Shown piece by piece: positions 16,830 to 24,946 of a stretch of 31,319 bases of DNA. Positions within the stretch are counted from its first letter, which is position 1, and every line of letters begins with the position of its first letter. The DNA is from JALJPB01 sp963933115 (GTDB taxonomy: Bacteria; Pseudomonadota; Gammaproteobacteria; Enterobacterales; Alteromonadaceae), in NCBI GenBank assembly GCA_963933115.1, contig CAWVSL010000033.1, forward strand, positions 1 to 31,319. The letters are read 5' to 3'. Made by a program: the position numbers and the translations under genes. Under the pieces are notes generated by a model, which ran no database searches, was not told the origin of the DNA, and saw nothing but the letters and a program-made list of their open reading frames with translations.

Positions 16830-17531
16830 CTAAGCATCACGAACAGTACGTTGTTCGATACGTTTTTCAAATGAGCCTAAGATAAGGCGATTAACATAAA
16901 TTCCAGGGGTGTGAATATGATCTGGGTCTAACTCCCCAGGTTCAACTATTTCTTCAACTTCTGCTACTGTAATTTTTCCTGCAGTCGCAGCCAATGGATT
17001 AAAATTGCGCGCTGTTTTTCTAAAAACTAAGTTGCCATAACGATCTGCTTTCCAGGCTTTGATTATCGCAAAATCACCAGTGATAGCCGGTTCTAATATA
17101 TAATGACGGCCATTAAATTCGCGTTCTTCTTTACCCTCTGCTACAGGTGTTCCGTAACCAGTCGCTGTATAGAATGCAGGAATACCCGCACCGCCCGCCC
17201 GCATTTTTTCTGCAAGTGTGCCTTGAGGTGTTAGCTCTACTTCTAATTCACCCGCCATCATTTGGCGCTCAAATTCAGCATTTTCACCAACATAGGAAGC
17301 AATGATTTTTTTAATTTGTCGGTCCTGTAATAATAAACCTAAGCCAAAATTATCAACGCCACAATTATTAGAGACTATTGTCAGACCTTTAGTCTTTTTA
17401 CGTTTTATTTCACTAATTAAATTTTCTGGAATACCACAAAGACCAAAGCCGCCTGCAATTACAGTCATATTATCGTTTAGACCTGCCATTGCCTCTTCAT
17501 AGCTTGACACTACTTTGTCAAAACCTGCCAT
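16830..17531 (-). CDS. scoA: 3-oxoacid (acetoacetate) CoA-transferase subunit A
   Basis: A 233-residue alpha subunit. It shows the glycine-rich CoA-binding stretch G-G-F-G-L-C-G-I-P at about 27-35 and the family segment A-D-R-Y-G-N-L-V-F-R-K-T-A-R-N-F-N at about 163-179. Together with ScoB it forms the transferase that salvages acetoacetate. AGGAG lies 7 nt before the ATG. It is 38 bp downstream of liuE. In other gammaproteobacteria a CoA-transferase pair in this position is part of the LiuR regulon and is sometimes replaced by an acetoacetyl-CoA synthetase. Confidence 0.93.
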   Translation of the reverse strand: MAGFDKVVSSYEEAMAGLNDNMTVIAGGFGLCGIPENLISEIKRKKTKGLTIVSNNCGVDNFGLGLLLQDRQIKKIIASYVGENAEFERQMMAGELEVELTPQGTLAEKMRAGGAGIPAFYTATGYGTPVAEGKEEREFNGRHYILEPAITGDFAIIKAWKADRYGNLVFRKTARNFNPLAATAGKITVAEVEEIVEPGELDPDHIHTPGIYVNRLILGSFEKRIEQRTVRDA

Positions 17532-17569
17532 TTGAAACTCCTATATATGTAAATTATTAATTTTTTAAA

Positions 17570-18493
17570 TTAGGGTTGTGCCCGATACGCATTAGATACT
17601 TTTGAAATAGGCTCTCTTGATAATTTATCACTAATGAACCAACCCGCTTTAAGTAGTTTATCGAAATCTATGCCTGTTTTTATCCCTAAACCATTTAACA
17701 TGTAAATTACATCTTCGGTAGCAACATTACCTGATGCTCCTTTAGCATAAGGGCAGCCGCCAAGTCCAGCAATTGCACTATCGACTGCCTTTATACCCAT
17801 TTGTAGTGCGGTGTAAATATTCACTAACGCTTGACCGTAGGTATCATGAAAGTGAACGGCTAGCTTAGCCATGGGTACACGAGTACTAACAGCTTGTAAC
17901 ATTTTTTGTACGCTAGCTGGCGTACCTATACCCGTGGTATCACCTAGAGATATTTCATAACAGCCCATTTTGAATAGTTTTTCAGCTACTTCTGCTACTT
18001 TTTCGGGTTCTGTAGAGCCATCATATGGACAACCAATCACACAAGAAACATAACCTCTAACTGGAATACCTGCAGTTTTTGCTGCGGCCATAATGGGCTC
18101 AAACCTAACCAGGCTTTCTTCAATTGAGCAATTAATATTTTTCTGACTAAAGGCTTCTGATGCGGCTCCAAAAATAGCCACTTCATTAGCATTTACTGCA
18201 ACAGCGCCTTCAAACCCACGCATGTTAGGTGTTAATGCTGCATAAGTGACACCCTCGGTGCGAGTGATACCTTCAAAGACAGCTGCTGAAGTTGCCATTT
18301 GAGGTACCCATTTAGGTGAGACAAAACTGCCACATTCAATATAGCTAACACCCGATTCGGCCAAGAGATCTATCAGCGTTATTTTATCTTCGGCACTAAT
18401 TTGTGTTTTTTCATTTTGCAAACCATCACGAGGACCTACTTCAACAACTTTAACTGATGAGGGCATCAACAGATTTACTCTAGGTGTTCTCAT
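17570..18493 (-). CDS. liuE: Hydroxymethylglutaryl-CoA lyase
   Basis: A 307-residue enzyme that cleaves HMG-CoA into acetyl-CoA and acetoacetate, the last committed step of leucine degradation. The TIM-barrel family signatures are V-G-P-R-D-G-L-Q at 19-26 (Arg22, Asp23), the metal ligands H-F-H-D at 214-217, and the catalytic loop G-L-G-G-C-P with Cys247. The ATG overlaps the liuD stop as ATGA, a 4-bp overlap typical of translational coupling, which supports this start over the internal Met10. The length agrees with bacterial MvaB/LiuE. Confidence 0.94.
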   Translation of the reverse strand: MRTPRVNLLMPSSVKVVEVGPRDGLQNEKTQISAEDKITLIDLLAESGVSYIECGSFVSPKWVPQMATSAAVFEGITRTEGVTYAALTPNMRGFEGAVAVNANEVAIFGAASEAFSQKNINCSIEESLVRFEPIMAAAKTAGIPVRGYVSCVIGCPYDGSTEPEKVAEVAEKLFKMGCYEISLGDTTGIGTPASVQKMLQAVSTRVPMAKLAVHFHDTYGQALVNIYTALQMGIKAVDSAIAGLGGCPYAKGASGNVATEDVIYMLNGLGIKTGIDFDKLLKAGWFISDKLSREPISKVSNAYRAQP

Positions 18494-20556
18494 TGTTGTT
18501 CTTCTTCTGAAGTAAAAGATAATAGTTCTGTACCGCCATCAACCATTTCACCTTCTGAAAAAAATACGGCCTCGATGGTACCTTCTTTCGGTGCACGTAT
18601 GGTGTGTTCCATTTTCATTGCTTCCATGATGACTAGCGCTTGATTTTTTTCAACTATGTCACCTGCACTGATAAGTACACTAACTATAGTGCCATTCATC
18701 GGAGCAACTAAGCCACCATGATTATCATCAGCTGAATTATCGCCAAAATCAGGTAATACATGGGTGAAGTTAAACACGCCATTTTGTCCGTTTCTATTGC
18801 AATAAACACTTATTTTATTATCAAAATAAGCAACCGTTACTTGGCTTCGATAGCCATTAATGCAGACTTTTAAACGCTCATTATCAAGACTGCCTTGGCA
18901 ATCAAACGTTTTGCCATCTAAGGTAATTAAATAATAACTATCACTACCTTGTCTTTTTTGTTCAACAACAACAGAGTACTCAATATCATTATGAGCCAGA
19001 ACTAGTTGATGATTATGTGCTTCATTTAATCGCCAAGCATTAGTATTGTTCCAAGGAGAAAAAGGATCATGGGTTGTAGCCGCCAGATGCTGGGCATTTC
19101 TAGCCTCAGAAAGTACTAAATAGAGTGCTGCCATGGGTAGTTCATTTTCTAACGTTTGACTATTTTTATGAAAGATAAGACTGTTATTTTTTTCAATAAA
19201 CCCGGTATCAATATCAGCTTCAACGAATGGCTTACAGGTTGCTAAATTATACAAAAACTCAATATTAGTGGTCACGCCATTTATACGATATTCACTTAAT
19301 GCTTTGGCTAGTCGTTGTAGCGCTTTTTCACGTGTTTCATCCCAAACAATTAATTTTGCAATCATCGGATCGTAAAATACACTAACCTCATCACCTTGAC
19401 GAACACCCGTATCTATCCGGACATGTTCACTTTCTATTGGTGTTTGTAAAAATTCTAATTTACCTGTTGCGGGTAAAAAATCATTGTTTGGGTCTTCCGC
19501 ATAAATCCGTGCTTCAAAAGCATGGCCATTGAGGACCAATTCAGCTTGAGTTTTAGGTAATTTTTCGCCAGCGGCTACCCTTAATTGCCACTCAACTAAA
19601 TCTTGGCCACTAATCATTTCAGTTACTGGGTGTTCAACTTGTAAACGAGTATTCATTTCCATGAAATAGAAAGAGCCATCAACATCTAATAAAAACTCAA
19701 CAGTTCCCGCGCCTTGATAACCGATTGCTTGAGCCGACTTAATCGCTGACTCACCCATTTGTGCACGTAACTCTTCACTCATACTGAAGGCCGGAGCTTC
19801 TTCAATAATTTTTTGATGACGACGCTGAACTGAGCAATCACGCTCAAATAAATAAACGGCTTGTTGATGATTATCACAAAAAACTTGAATTTCAACATGA
19901 CGGGGTTGTGTTAAGTATTTTTCGACTAACATGCGATCATCACCAAAGGATGATTTTGCTTCACGTTTTGCTGCAACTAATCCTTCAGAAAATTCAGACG
20001 CGTTCCATACTTGGCGCATCCCTTTACCACCACCGCCAGCAGTTGCTTTTAGTAATACGGGGTAGCCCATCTCATCCGCTGAGTTTTTAAGTATCTCTTC
20101 TGATTGATCATCGCCATGATATCCTGGTACTAAAGGAACATTCGCTTTTTCCATAATATTTTTAGCAGCAGACTTTGAGCCCATAGCTTCAATGGCCGCA
20201 ACTGGAGGGCCAATAAACGTGATATTCATTTGATGACATTGACGGCAAAATTCAGCATTTTCAGATAAGAAACCATAACCTGGGTGTATTGCTTGAGCGC
20301 CTGTCATTTTTGCCGCGGCAATAACTTTATCAACCAATAAGTAACTCTCACGAGAGGGTGATGGACCAAGATAAACTGCTTCATCAGCCATGTGGACATG
20401 CAAAGACTCGGCATCAGCATCTGAATAGACGGCAACGGTTAAAATGCCCATTTTTTTGGCTGTTTTAATAATACGGCAAGCAATTTCACCACGGTTGGCA
20501 ATTAATATTTTGGTAAACATTTTACTTATCACTTTAGTAGAGCTTGTATTAATCAT
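18490..20556 (-). CDS. liuD: 3-methylcrotonyl-CoA carboxylase, biotin-containing alpha subunit
   Basis: A 688-residue protein that carboxylates its own biotin for transfer to 3-methylcrotonyl-CoA. The biotin carboxylase N-domain starts with K-I-L-I-A-N-R-G-E-I-A-C-R at about 16-28. The ATP-grasp loop G-G-G-G-K-G lies at 174-179, and E-M-N-T-R-L-Q-V-E-H is within the ATP-grasp domain. The C-terminal biotinyl domain carries E-A-M-K-M with Lys648 as the biotinylated residue. The frame stays open to 20601, but I place the start at 20556 because AAGGA lies 8 nt upstream there and the ATG overlaps the liuC stop by 8 bp. An ATG at 20520 is the alternative and gives the canonical M-F-T-K-I-L-I start. 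Confidence 0.94.
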   Translation of the reverse strand: MINTSSTKVISKMFTKILIANRGEIACRIIKTAKKMGILTVAVYSDADAESLHVHMADEAVYLGPSPSRESYLLVDKVIAAAKMTGAQAIHPGYGFLSENAEFCRQCHQMNITFIGPPVAAIEAMGSKSAAKNIMEKANVPLVPGYHGDDQSEEILKNSADEMGYPVLLKATAGGGGKGMRQVWNASEFSEGLVAAKREAKSSFGDDRMLVEKYLTQPRHVEIQVFCDNHQQAVYLFERDCSVQRRHQKIIEEAPAFSMSEELRAQMGESAIKSAQAIGYQGAGTVEFLLDVDGSFYFMEMNTRLQVEHPVTEMISGQDLVEWQLRVAAGEKLPKTQAELVLNGHAFEARIYAEDPNNDFLPATGKLEFLQTPIESEHVRIDTGVRQGDEVSVFYDPMIAKLIVWDETREKALQRLAKALSEYRINGVTTNIEFLYNLATCKPFVEADIDTGFIEKNNSLIFHKNSQTLENELPMAALYLVLSEARNAQHLAATTHDPFSPWNNTNAWRLNEAHNHQLVLAHNDIEYSVVVEQKRQGSDSYYLITLDGKTFDCQGSLDNERLKVCINGYRSQVTVAYFDNKISVYCNRNGQNGVFNFTHVLPDFGDNSADDNHGGLVAPMNGTIVSVLISAGDIVEKNQALVIMEAMKMEHTIRAPKEGTIEAVFFSEGEMVDGGTELLSFTSEEEQQ

Positions 20557-21373
20557 TTGAACTATCCTTGGGTGATTGCCAAGCGGGTAAGCGTTTTTCA
20601 AAGAAAGCAGTTAAGCCTTCTTGACCTTCAGGTGACACTCTTAAGTGCGCAATTCTTTGGCTAGTATCTTGTAGCAAATTCTCGTTAAATTCTTGAAAAG
20701 CAACATCTAAAGCTAGTTTTTTTGCCGCTCGTATTGCCTGAGGACCATTTGAGAGTAGTGTGGCTATCATATTATCAACTTCAGTTGTTAGTGATTCAAG
20801 TTCAACGACTTCATCAACCAAACCGATTTGTTGAGCTTTGTCAGCAAAAAAACGTTCTGCCGTTATGAAGTATCGCCTAGCAGCTTTTAAACCTATGGCA
20901 TTAACTACATACGGGCTTATGGTTGCGGGAATTAATCCAAGCTTTACTTCACTTAAACAAAAACTGGCCTTACTTGCTGCAATAACAATATCGCAACAAC
21001 TGGCTAAACCTACTGCACCACCAAAGGCTGCCCCTTGAATTTTCGCTATGCTTGGTTGAGGTAAAAAATTTAAGGCTTTAAGCATTTTAGCTAATGCGGT
21101 GGCATCTTTTAAATTATCTTCATATGAATAACTCGCCATTCGCTTCATCCAAGCGAGATCGGCACCCGCTGAAAAACTCTTCCCAGTAGAATCAAGCACC
21201 ATAACCTTTATGTCAGTTCGCTCTGCAATACTATAGAAAATATCAGTTAATTCGCTAATGATGATGTCATCAAAGGCATTATGTTTATCAGGATTATTTA
21301 ATGTGACGGTAGCAACACCTTGCTGATCGACATTAAATAAGACCCTTGGATTGTTTGTATTGTTATCATTCAT
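20549..21373 (-). CDS. liuC: Methylglutaconyl-CoA hydratase
   Basis: A 274-residue crotonase-fold hydratase that converts 3-methylglutaconyl-CoA to HMG-CoA. The substrate loop S-A-G-A-D-L-A-W-M-K-R-M at about 67-78 and the G-G-A-V-G-L-A-S-C-C-D-I segment at about 118-129 are typical of LiuC. The second acidic residue lies in S-E-V-K-L-G-L-I-P. The first classical crotonase Glu is absent, as in LiuC relatives as I recall them. The start codon is 9 bp after liuB, and its AGGT ribosome site includes the liuB stop codon. The end overlaps liuD, so liuB-C-D-E form a tightly coupled block. Confidence 0.92.
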   Translation of the reverse strand: MNDNNTNNPRVLFNVDQQGVATVTLNNPDKHNAFDDIIISELTDIFYSIAERTDIKVMVLDSTGKSFSAGADLAWMKRMASYSYEDNLKDATALAKMLKALNFLPQPSIAKIQGAAFGGAVGLASCCDIVIAASKASFCLSEVKLGLIPATISPYVVNAIGLKAARRYFITAERFFADKAQQIGLVDEVVELESLTTEVDNMIATLLSNGPQAIRAAKKLALDVAFQEFNENLLQDTSQRIAHLRVSPEGQEGLTAFFEKRLPAWQSPKDSSND

Positions 21374-21382
21374 GGGTGATAC

Positions 21383-22990
21383 CTACATTCTGAATATGCC
21401 AAATTTAGTTTCTTCGATGGTTTTATTTAATGAGGCTGATATTGCCAAACCTAAAACTTGACGAGTCTCACTGGGATCAATAATTCCGTCATCCCATAAT
21501 CGAGCTGAGGCATAATAAGGATGTCCTTGGTGTTCATAATTATCGATGATAGGTTGTTTAAATGCAGTTTCATCTTCTTCAGACCAAGTTTCACCATTCC
21601 GCTCTTTTTTATCTCGAGTTACTTGTGCCATTACGCCAGCAGCTTGTTCACCACCCATAACTGAAATTCTAGCGTTAGGCCACATAAATAAGAAACGAGG
21701 ATCATAAGCTCGTCCACACATACCATAGTTTCCAGCGCCAAAACTTCCGCCTATCAAGATGGTAAACTTAGGGACTTTAGCCGTAGCGACAGCAGTCACC
21801 ATTTTTGCACCATGTTTTGCTATGCCGCCTGACTCGTATTGTTTACCAACCATAAAACCGGTGATATTTTGTAAAAAGACCAATGGAATTTTACGTTGAG
21901 CACAAAGTTCGATGAAGTGAGCACCTTTTTGCGCTGATTCACCAAACAAGACCCCATTATTGGCAACTATGCCGACAGGATAGCCAAATATACGTGCGAA
22001 TCCACAAACTAAGGTTGTGCCATAAAGTGTTTTAAATTCATCAAAATTACTGTTATCAACGATACGGGCAATAATTTCTCTAACATCATAAGGTTGACGT
22101 GAATCTTTAGGAATAATGCCAAAAATTTCACTGGTGTCATAACTTGGCTCGCTAATCTTTTCAATATTCACTTGTAGTGGTTTTATGCGATTTAAATTTT
22201 TAATAGCACTGCGGGCAAGTTCTAAAGCATGGTTATCGTTTTGTGCATAATGATCTGTTACCCCTGAGGTGCGGCAATGAACATCGGCACCTCCCAAATC
22301 CTCTGCACTGACAACTTCTCCGGTAGCCGCTTTAACTAATGGAGGTCCGGCAAGGAAGATAGTACCTTGCTCTTTAACTATAATAGATTCATCAGCCATA
22401 GCAGGAACATAAGCACCACCGGCAGTACATGAACCCATCACTACCGCTATTTGAGGGATGTTTTGCGCTGACATATTCGCTTGATTAAAGAAAATACGAC
22501 CAAAATGTTCTTTATCTGGGAATACATCGTCTTGATTCGGTAAGTTAGCACCTCCTGAGTCAACCAAATAGATGCAGGGTAAGTTATTTTCTTGAGCAAT
22601 ATTTTGTGCCCTAAGATGCTTTTTAACTGTTAGCGGGTAATAAGTCCCCCCCTTTACCGTTGCATCGTTAGCGACAATGATACATTCTTGACCACCAATA
22701 CGGCCAATACCGGTTATTACTCCAGCGGAGGGTACATTATCTTTATATACCTCAAAAGCGGCAAACTGAGATAACTCAAGAAACGGCGAACCAATATCTA
22801 ACAATGCTAGAATACGATCTCTGGGCAGGAGTTTACCGCGAGCTAAGTGGCGCTGACGACTGCCTTCACCCCCGCCAAGTTTTATATCTTCAAGTTTAGT
22901 TTTTAAGTCATCAACTTGACTCTGCATATGAGCAGCATTTTCAATGAAATCTTGGCTGCGAGGGTTGATTTTAGATATTATTTTAGCCAC
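21383..22990 (-). CDS. liuB: 3-methylcrotonyl-CoA carboxylase, carboxyltransferase beta subunit
   Basis: A 535-residue carboxyltransferase that moves CO2 from biotin on LiuD to 3-methylcrotonyl-CoA, giving methylglutaconyl-CoA. The acyl-CoA pocket is marked by D-S-G-G-A-N-L-P at about 144-151 and G-G-A-Y-V-P-A-M at 191-198. The biotin-side motif G-S-F-G-A-G-N-Y-G-M-C-G-R-A-Y occurs at about 405-420. The length fits MccB/LiuB. The start is GTG at 22990 with AAGG 8 nt upstream. It is separated from liuA by a 94-bp spacer containing a strong hairpin, while spacing downstream of it is very tight. Confidence 0.95.
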   Translation of the reverse strand: MAKIISKINPRSQDFIENAAHMQSQVDDLKTKLEDIKLGGGEGSRQRHLARGKLLPRDRILALLDIGSPFLELSQFAAFEVYKDNVPSAGVITGIGRIGGQECIIVANDATVKGGTYYPLTVKKHLRAQNIAQENNLPCIYLVDSGGANLPNQDDVFPDKEHFGRIFFNQANMSAQNIPQIAVVMGSCTAGGAYVPAMADESIIVKEQGTIFLAGPPLVKAATGEVVSAEDLGGADVHCRTSGVTDHYAQNDNHALELARSAIKNLNRIKPLQVNIEKISEPSYDTSEIFGIIPKDSRQPYDVREIIARIVDNSNFDEFKTLYGTTLVCGFARIFGYPVGIVANNGVLFGESAQKGAHFIELCAQRKIPLVFLQNITGFMVGKQYESGGIAKHGAKMVTAVATAKVPKFTILIGGSFGAGNYGMCGRAYDPRFLFMWPNARISVMGGEQAAGVMAQVTRDKKERNGETWSEEDETAFKQPIIDNYEHQGHPYYASARLWDDGIIDPSETRQVLGLAISASLNKTIEETKFGIFRM

Positions 22991-23012
22991 GGATAAAGCC
23001 TTGTATTTATTA

Positions 23013-23044
23013 TGTCACCCTAGCAAATAGGTTTTAGGATGACA
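23013..23044 (-). repeat. Intercistronic hairpin between liuA and liuB
   Basis: On the minus-strand transcript TGTCATCCTA pairs with TAGGGTGACA (10 bp, one U-G) around a 12-nt loop. No T tract follows, so it is more likely an mRNA processing or stability element than a terminator. Confidence 0.6.
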
Positions 23045-23084
23045 GTCGATAAGTGTGAAAATCAAATACTTTTAAATAACTCGA

Positions 23085-24266
23085 CTATTTAGACTCAGAA
23101 AATAGTTCTCGACCAATTAGCATACGGCGAATTTCTGAGGTACCTGCACCAATTTCATATAATTTTGCATCACGTAATAAACGGCCGGCTGGAAATTCGT
23201 TAATGTAGCCATTGCCACCGAGTAATTGAATGGTGTCTAGTGCCATTTTTGTTGCTAACTCTGCCGCATAGAGAATAACGGCAGCCGAGTCTTTACGGGT
23301 TGTTTCACCACGGTCACAGGCTTGAGCAACCATGTACGCATATGATTTTGCAGCGTTCATTTGAGTATACATATCAGCAATTTTACCTTGAACTAATTGG
23401 AATTCGCCAATTGCCTGGCCAAATTGTTTACGGTCGTGAATATAAGGAACAACTAAGTCCATACAGGCATCCATAATGCCTAAAGACCCCCCTGAGAGTA
23501 CGACACGTTCGTAATCTAAACCGCTCATTAATACACGGACACCTTTACCTTCTTCACCTAAAATATTTTCAGCGGGAACCTCACAGTTTTGGAAAACTAA
23601 CTCACAAGTGTTTGAACCTCGCATACCCAGTTTGTCTAATTTTTGGTGACGAGAAAACCCAGGATAATCACGTTCAACAATAAAAGCAGTAATACCTTTT
23701 GAACCTGCATTTATATCTGTTTTAGCGTAAATCACATAAACATCCGCATCTGGCCCATTTGTGATCCACATTTTGTTGCCATTTAAAATGTACCTGTCAC
23801 CTTTTTCATCAGTCACTTTTCTAGCTGAAAGTTTCATACTAACAACATCACTACCGGCGTTAGGTTCGCTCATTGCTAATGCACCTACGTGTTCCCCAGT
23901 ACAAAGTTTTGGTAAATATTTTAATTTTTGTTCATGGGAGGCATTTTTGCTGAGTTGATTCATACACAAGTTTGACATTGCTCCATAACTCAAGCCAACA
24001 GAGGCAGATGCTCGGCTAATTTCTTGCATAGCAATAATATGTTCAATATAACCTAAATCAGAGCCGCCGTATTGTTCTTCAACGGTCATTCCTAATAAGC
24101 CCATATCGCCAAATTTACGCCATAAATCTTTTGGAAATTCATTGTCAATATCAATTTGTGCAGCACGAGGGGCTATTTCATCACGAGAAAAGGCGTTGAC
24201 TTGATCGCGAATCATGTCGACAGTTTCGCCTAAGTTAAAATTTAATGAAGAAAAAGACGAAATCAT
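23085..24266 (-). CDS. liuA: Isovaleryl-CoA dehydrogenase
   Basis: A 393-residue FAD-dependent acyl-CoA dehydrogenase that oxidises isovaleryl-CoA to 3-methylcrotonyl-CoA and passes electrons to ETF. The catalytic base is Glu253 in G-L-D-Y-E-R-V-V-L, the alternative position that distinguishes isovaleryl-CoA dehydrogenases from other family members. The flavin segment M-S-E-P-N-A-G-S-D lies at about 132-140 and the C-terminal G-A-G-T-S-E-I-R replaces the usual E-G-T motif. The frame extends to a TTG at 24284, but ATG at 24266 has AAGGA 7 nt upstream and is preferred. It is the first enzyme gene after liuR. Confidence 0.94.
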   Translation of the reverse strand: MISSFSSLNFNLGETVDMIRDQVNAFSRDEIAPRAAQIDIDNEFPKDLWRKFGDMGLLGMTVEEQYGGSDLGYIEHIIAMQEISRASASVGLSYGAMSNLCMNQLSKNASHEQKLKYLPKLCTGEHVGALAMSEPNAGSDVVSMKLSARKVTDEKGDRYILNGNKMWITNGPDADVYVIYAKTDINAGSKGITAFIVERDYPGFSRHQKLDKLGMRGSNTCELVFQNCEVPAENILGEEGKGVRVLMSGLDYERVVLSGGSLGIMDACMDLVVPYIHDRKQFGQAIGEFQLVQGKIADMYTQMNAAKSYAYMVAQACDRGETTRKDSAAVILYAAELATKMALDTIQLLGGNGYINEFPAGRLLRDAKLYEIGAGTSEIRRMLIGRELFSESK

Positions 24267-24296
24267 GGGTAAATCCTTAATCAATTGTTAGCAGTA

Positions 24297-24332
24297 ATGG
24301 CAGTAAAAATAATTATTTATTTTTACTGCCAT
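24297..24332 (-). repeat. Perfect 14-bp hairpin between liuR and liuA
   Basis: ATGGCAGTAAAAAT (24297-24310) and ATTTTTACTGCCAT (24319-24332) are exact inverted repeats around an 8-nt AT loop. No T tract follows on the minus strand. It could be a partial terminator, an RNase-processing hairpin or a palindromic protein site. Confidence 0.75.
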
Positions 24333-24364
24333 CAATTTTGTTAATTATATTTGTTTTAGTAACT

Positions 24365-24757
24365 TTATGGTTCGATACGACTTAATGTATCTAAACAGTT
24401 TGTTTCCAGGTCATTTAACTCGATCAATACAGCATTGATATCTTCAAGCTGTTGACTTAAATCGCTTTTCTTTTGAGCAATGAGTTTCATTATTGTTTCT
24501 AACTGTGAGGCGCTACTTCGGTCTGCATCATAGAGGTCGAATAAACGACCTGTTTCAGCTAATGAAAACCCCAAACGTTTACCGCGGAGAATTAACTTTA
24601 GTCTAACTCTGTCTCGTTGGTTATAAATTCTCGTTTGTCCTTTACGAGTAGGAGTTACCAGTCCTTGATCTTCATAAAATCGAATACTTCGTGTTGTTAT
24701 GTCAAATTCTTTGGCTATATCACCAATAGAATATGTCTCCTGTGCTGTTTGTTCCAT
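24365..24757 (-). CDS. liuR: MerR-family regulator of branched-chain amino-acid catabolism, LiuR
   Basis: A 130-residue MerR-type transcription factor. The N-terminal winged helix-turn-helix (Y-S-I-G-D-I-A at 9-15, then R-S-I-R-F-Y-E-D-Q-G-L at about 23-33) is followed by a long coiled-coil dimerisation helix at about 75-120. There is only one cysteine (about 119) and no metal-binding cluster, so an acyl-CoA or other organic signal is more likely than a metal; the effector is not known from sequence. It heads the liu operon, and two palindromes upstream are predicted to be its operators. The ribosome site before the ATG is weak (CGGAAT), which suits a regulator made at low level. LiuR identity rests on context plus family. 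Confidence 0.9.
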   Translation of the reverse strand: MEQTAQETYSIGDIAKEFDITTRSIRFYEDQGLVTPTRKGQTRIYNQRDRVRLKLILRGKRLGFSLAETGRLFDLYDADRSSASQLETIMKLIAQKKSDLSQQLEDINAVLIELNDLETNCLDTLSRIEP

Positions 24758-24800
24758 GTCGATTCCGAGCTTGTAATAATATTAAACACCTTACATAAAG

Positions 24801-24816
24801 TTTACGTAAACGTAAA
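24801..24816. promoter_or_regulatory. LiuR operator 1 (predicted), liuR side
   Basis: TTTACGT-AA-ACGTAAA is a perfect 7-2-7 palindrome located 44 bp before liuR. It has the MerR-type inverted-repeat form and resembles LiuR motifs described for gammaproteobacteria. Confidence 0.8.
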
Positions 24817-24876
24817 GCTTATTTTGATCAGTGAAGAATCATGTACATTTGTTGTTAAATTAATTCTTGGTTAACG

Positions 24877-24892
24877 TTGGCGTAAACGTCAA
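24877..24892. promoter_or_regulatory. LiuR operator 2 (predicted), thiolase side
   Basis: TTGGCGT-AA-ACGTCAA has the same 7-2-7 geometry as site 1 with one mismatch between arms. It lies 54 bp before the thiolase ATG and would serve the plus-strand ivd-type operon. Confidence 0.75.
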
Positions 24893-24946
24893 ATTGAGTT
24901 AGTCTGTTTGATATATTTTGTTATATCTACTTTTTTGGAGAATGTC

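Larger units (their letters stand above)
24758..24946. promoter_or_regulatory. Divergent control region between liuR and the thiolase gene
   Basis: The 189-bp region separates the two oppositely oriented catabolic operons. It holds two palindromic sites (24801-24816 and 24877-24892) with centres 76 bp apart. Promoters must fire outward in both directions, but I could not fix -35/-10 pairs unambiguously. Confidence 0.75.

Noticed and set aside
24285..24364. liuR-liuA hairpin called as an intrinsic terminator
   Set aside because: On the minus strand the stem is followed by ACTGCTAACAATTG, not by a T run, so it is reported as an intercistronic hairpin instead.
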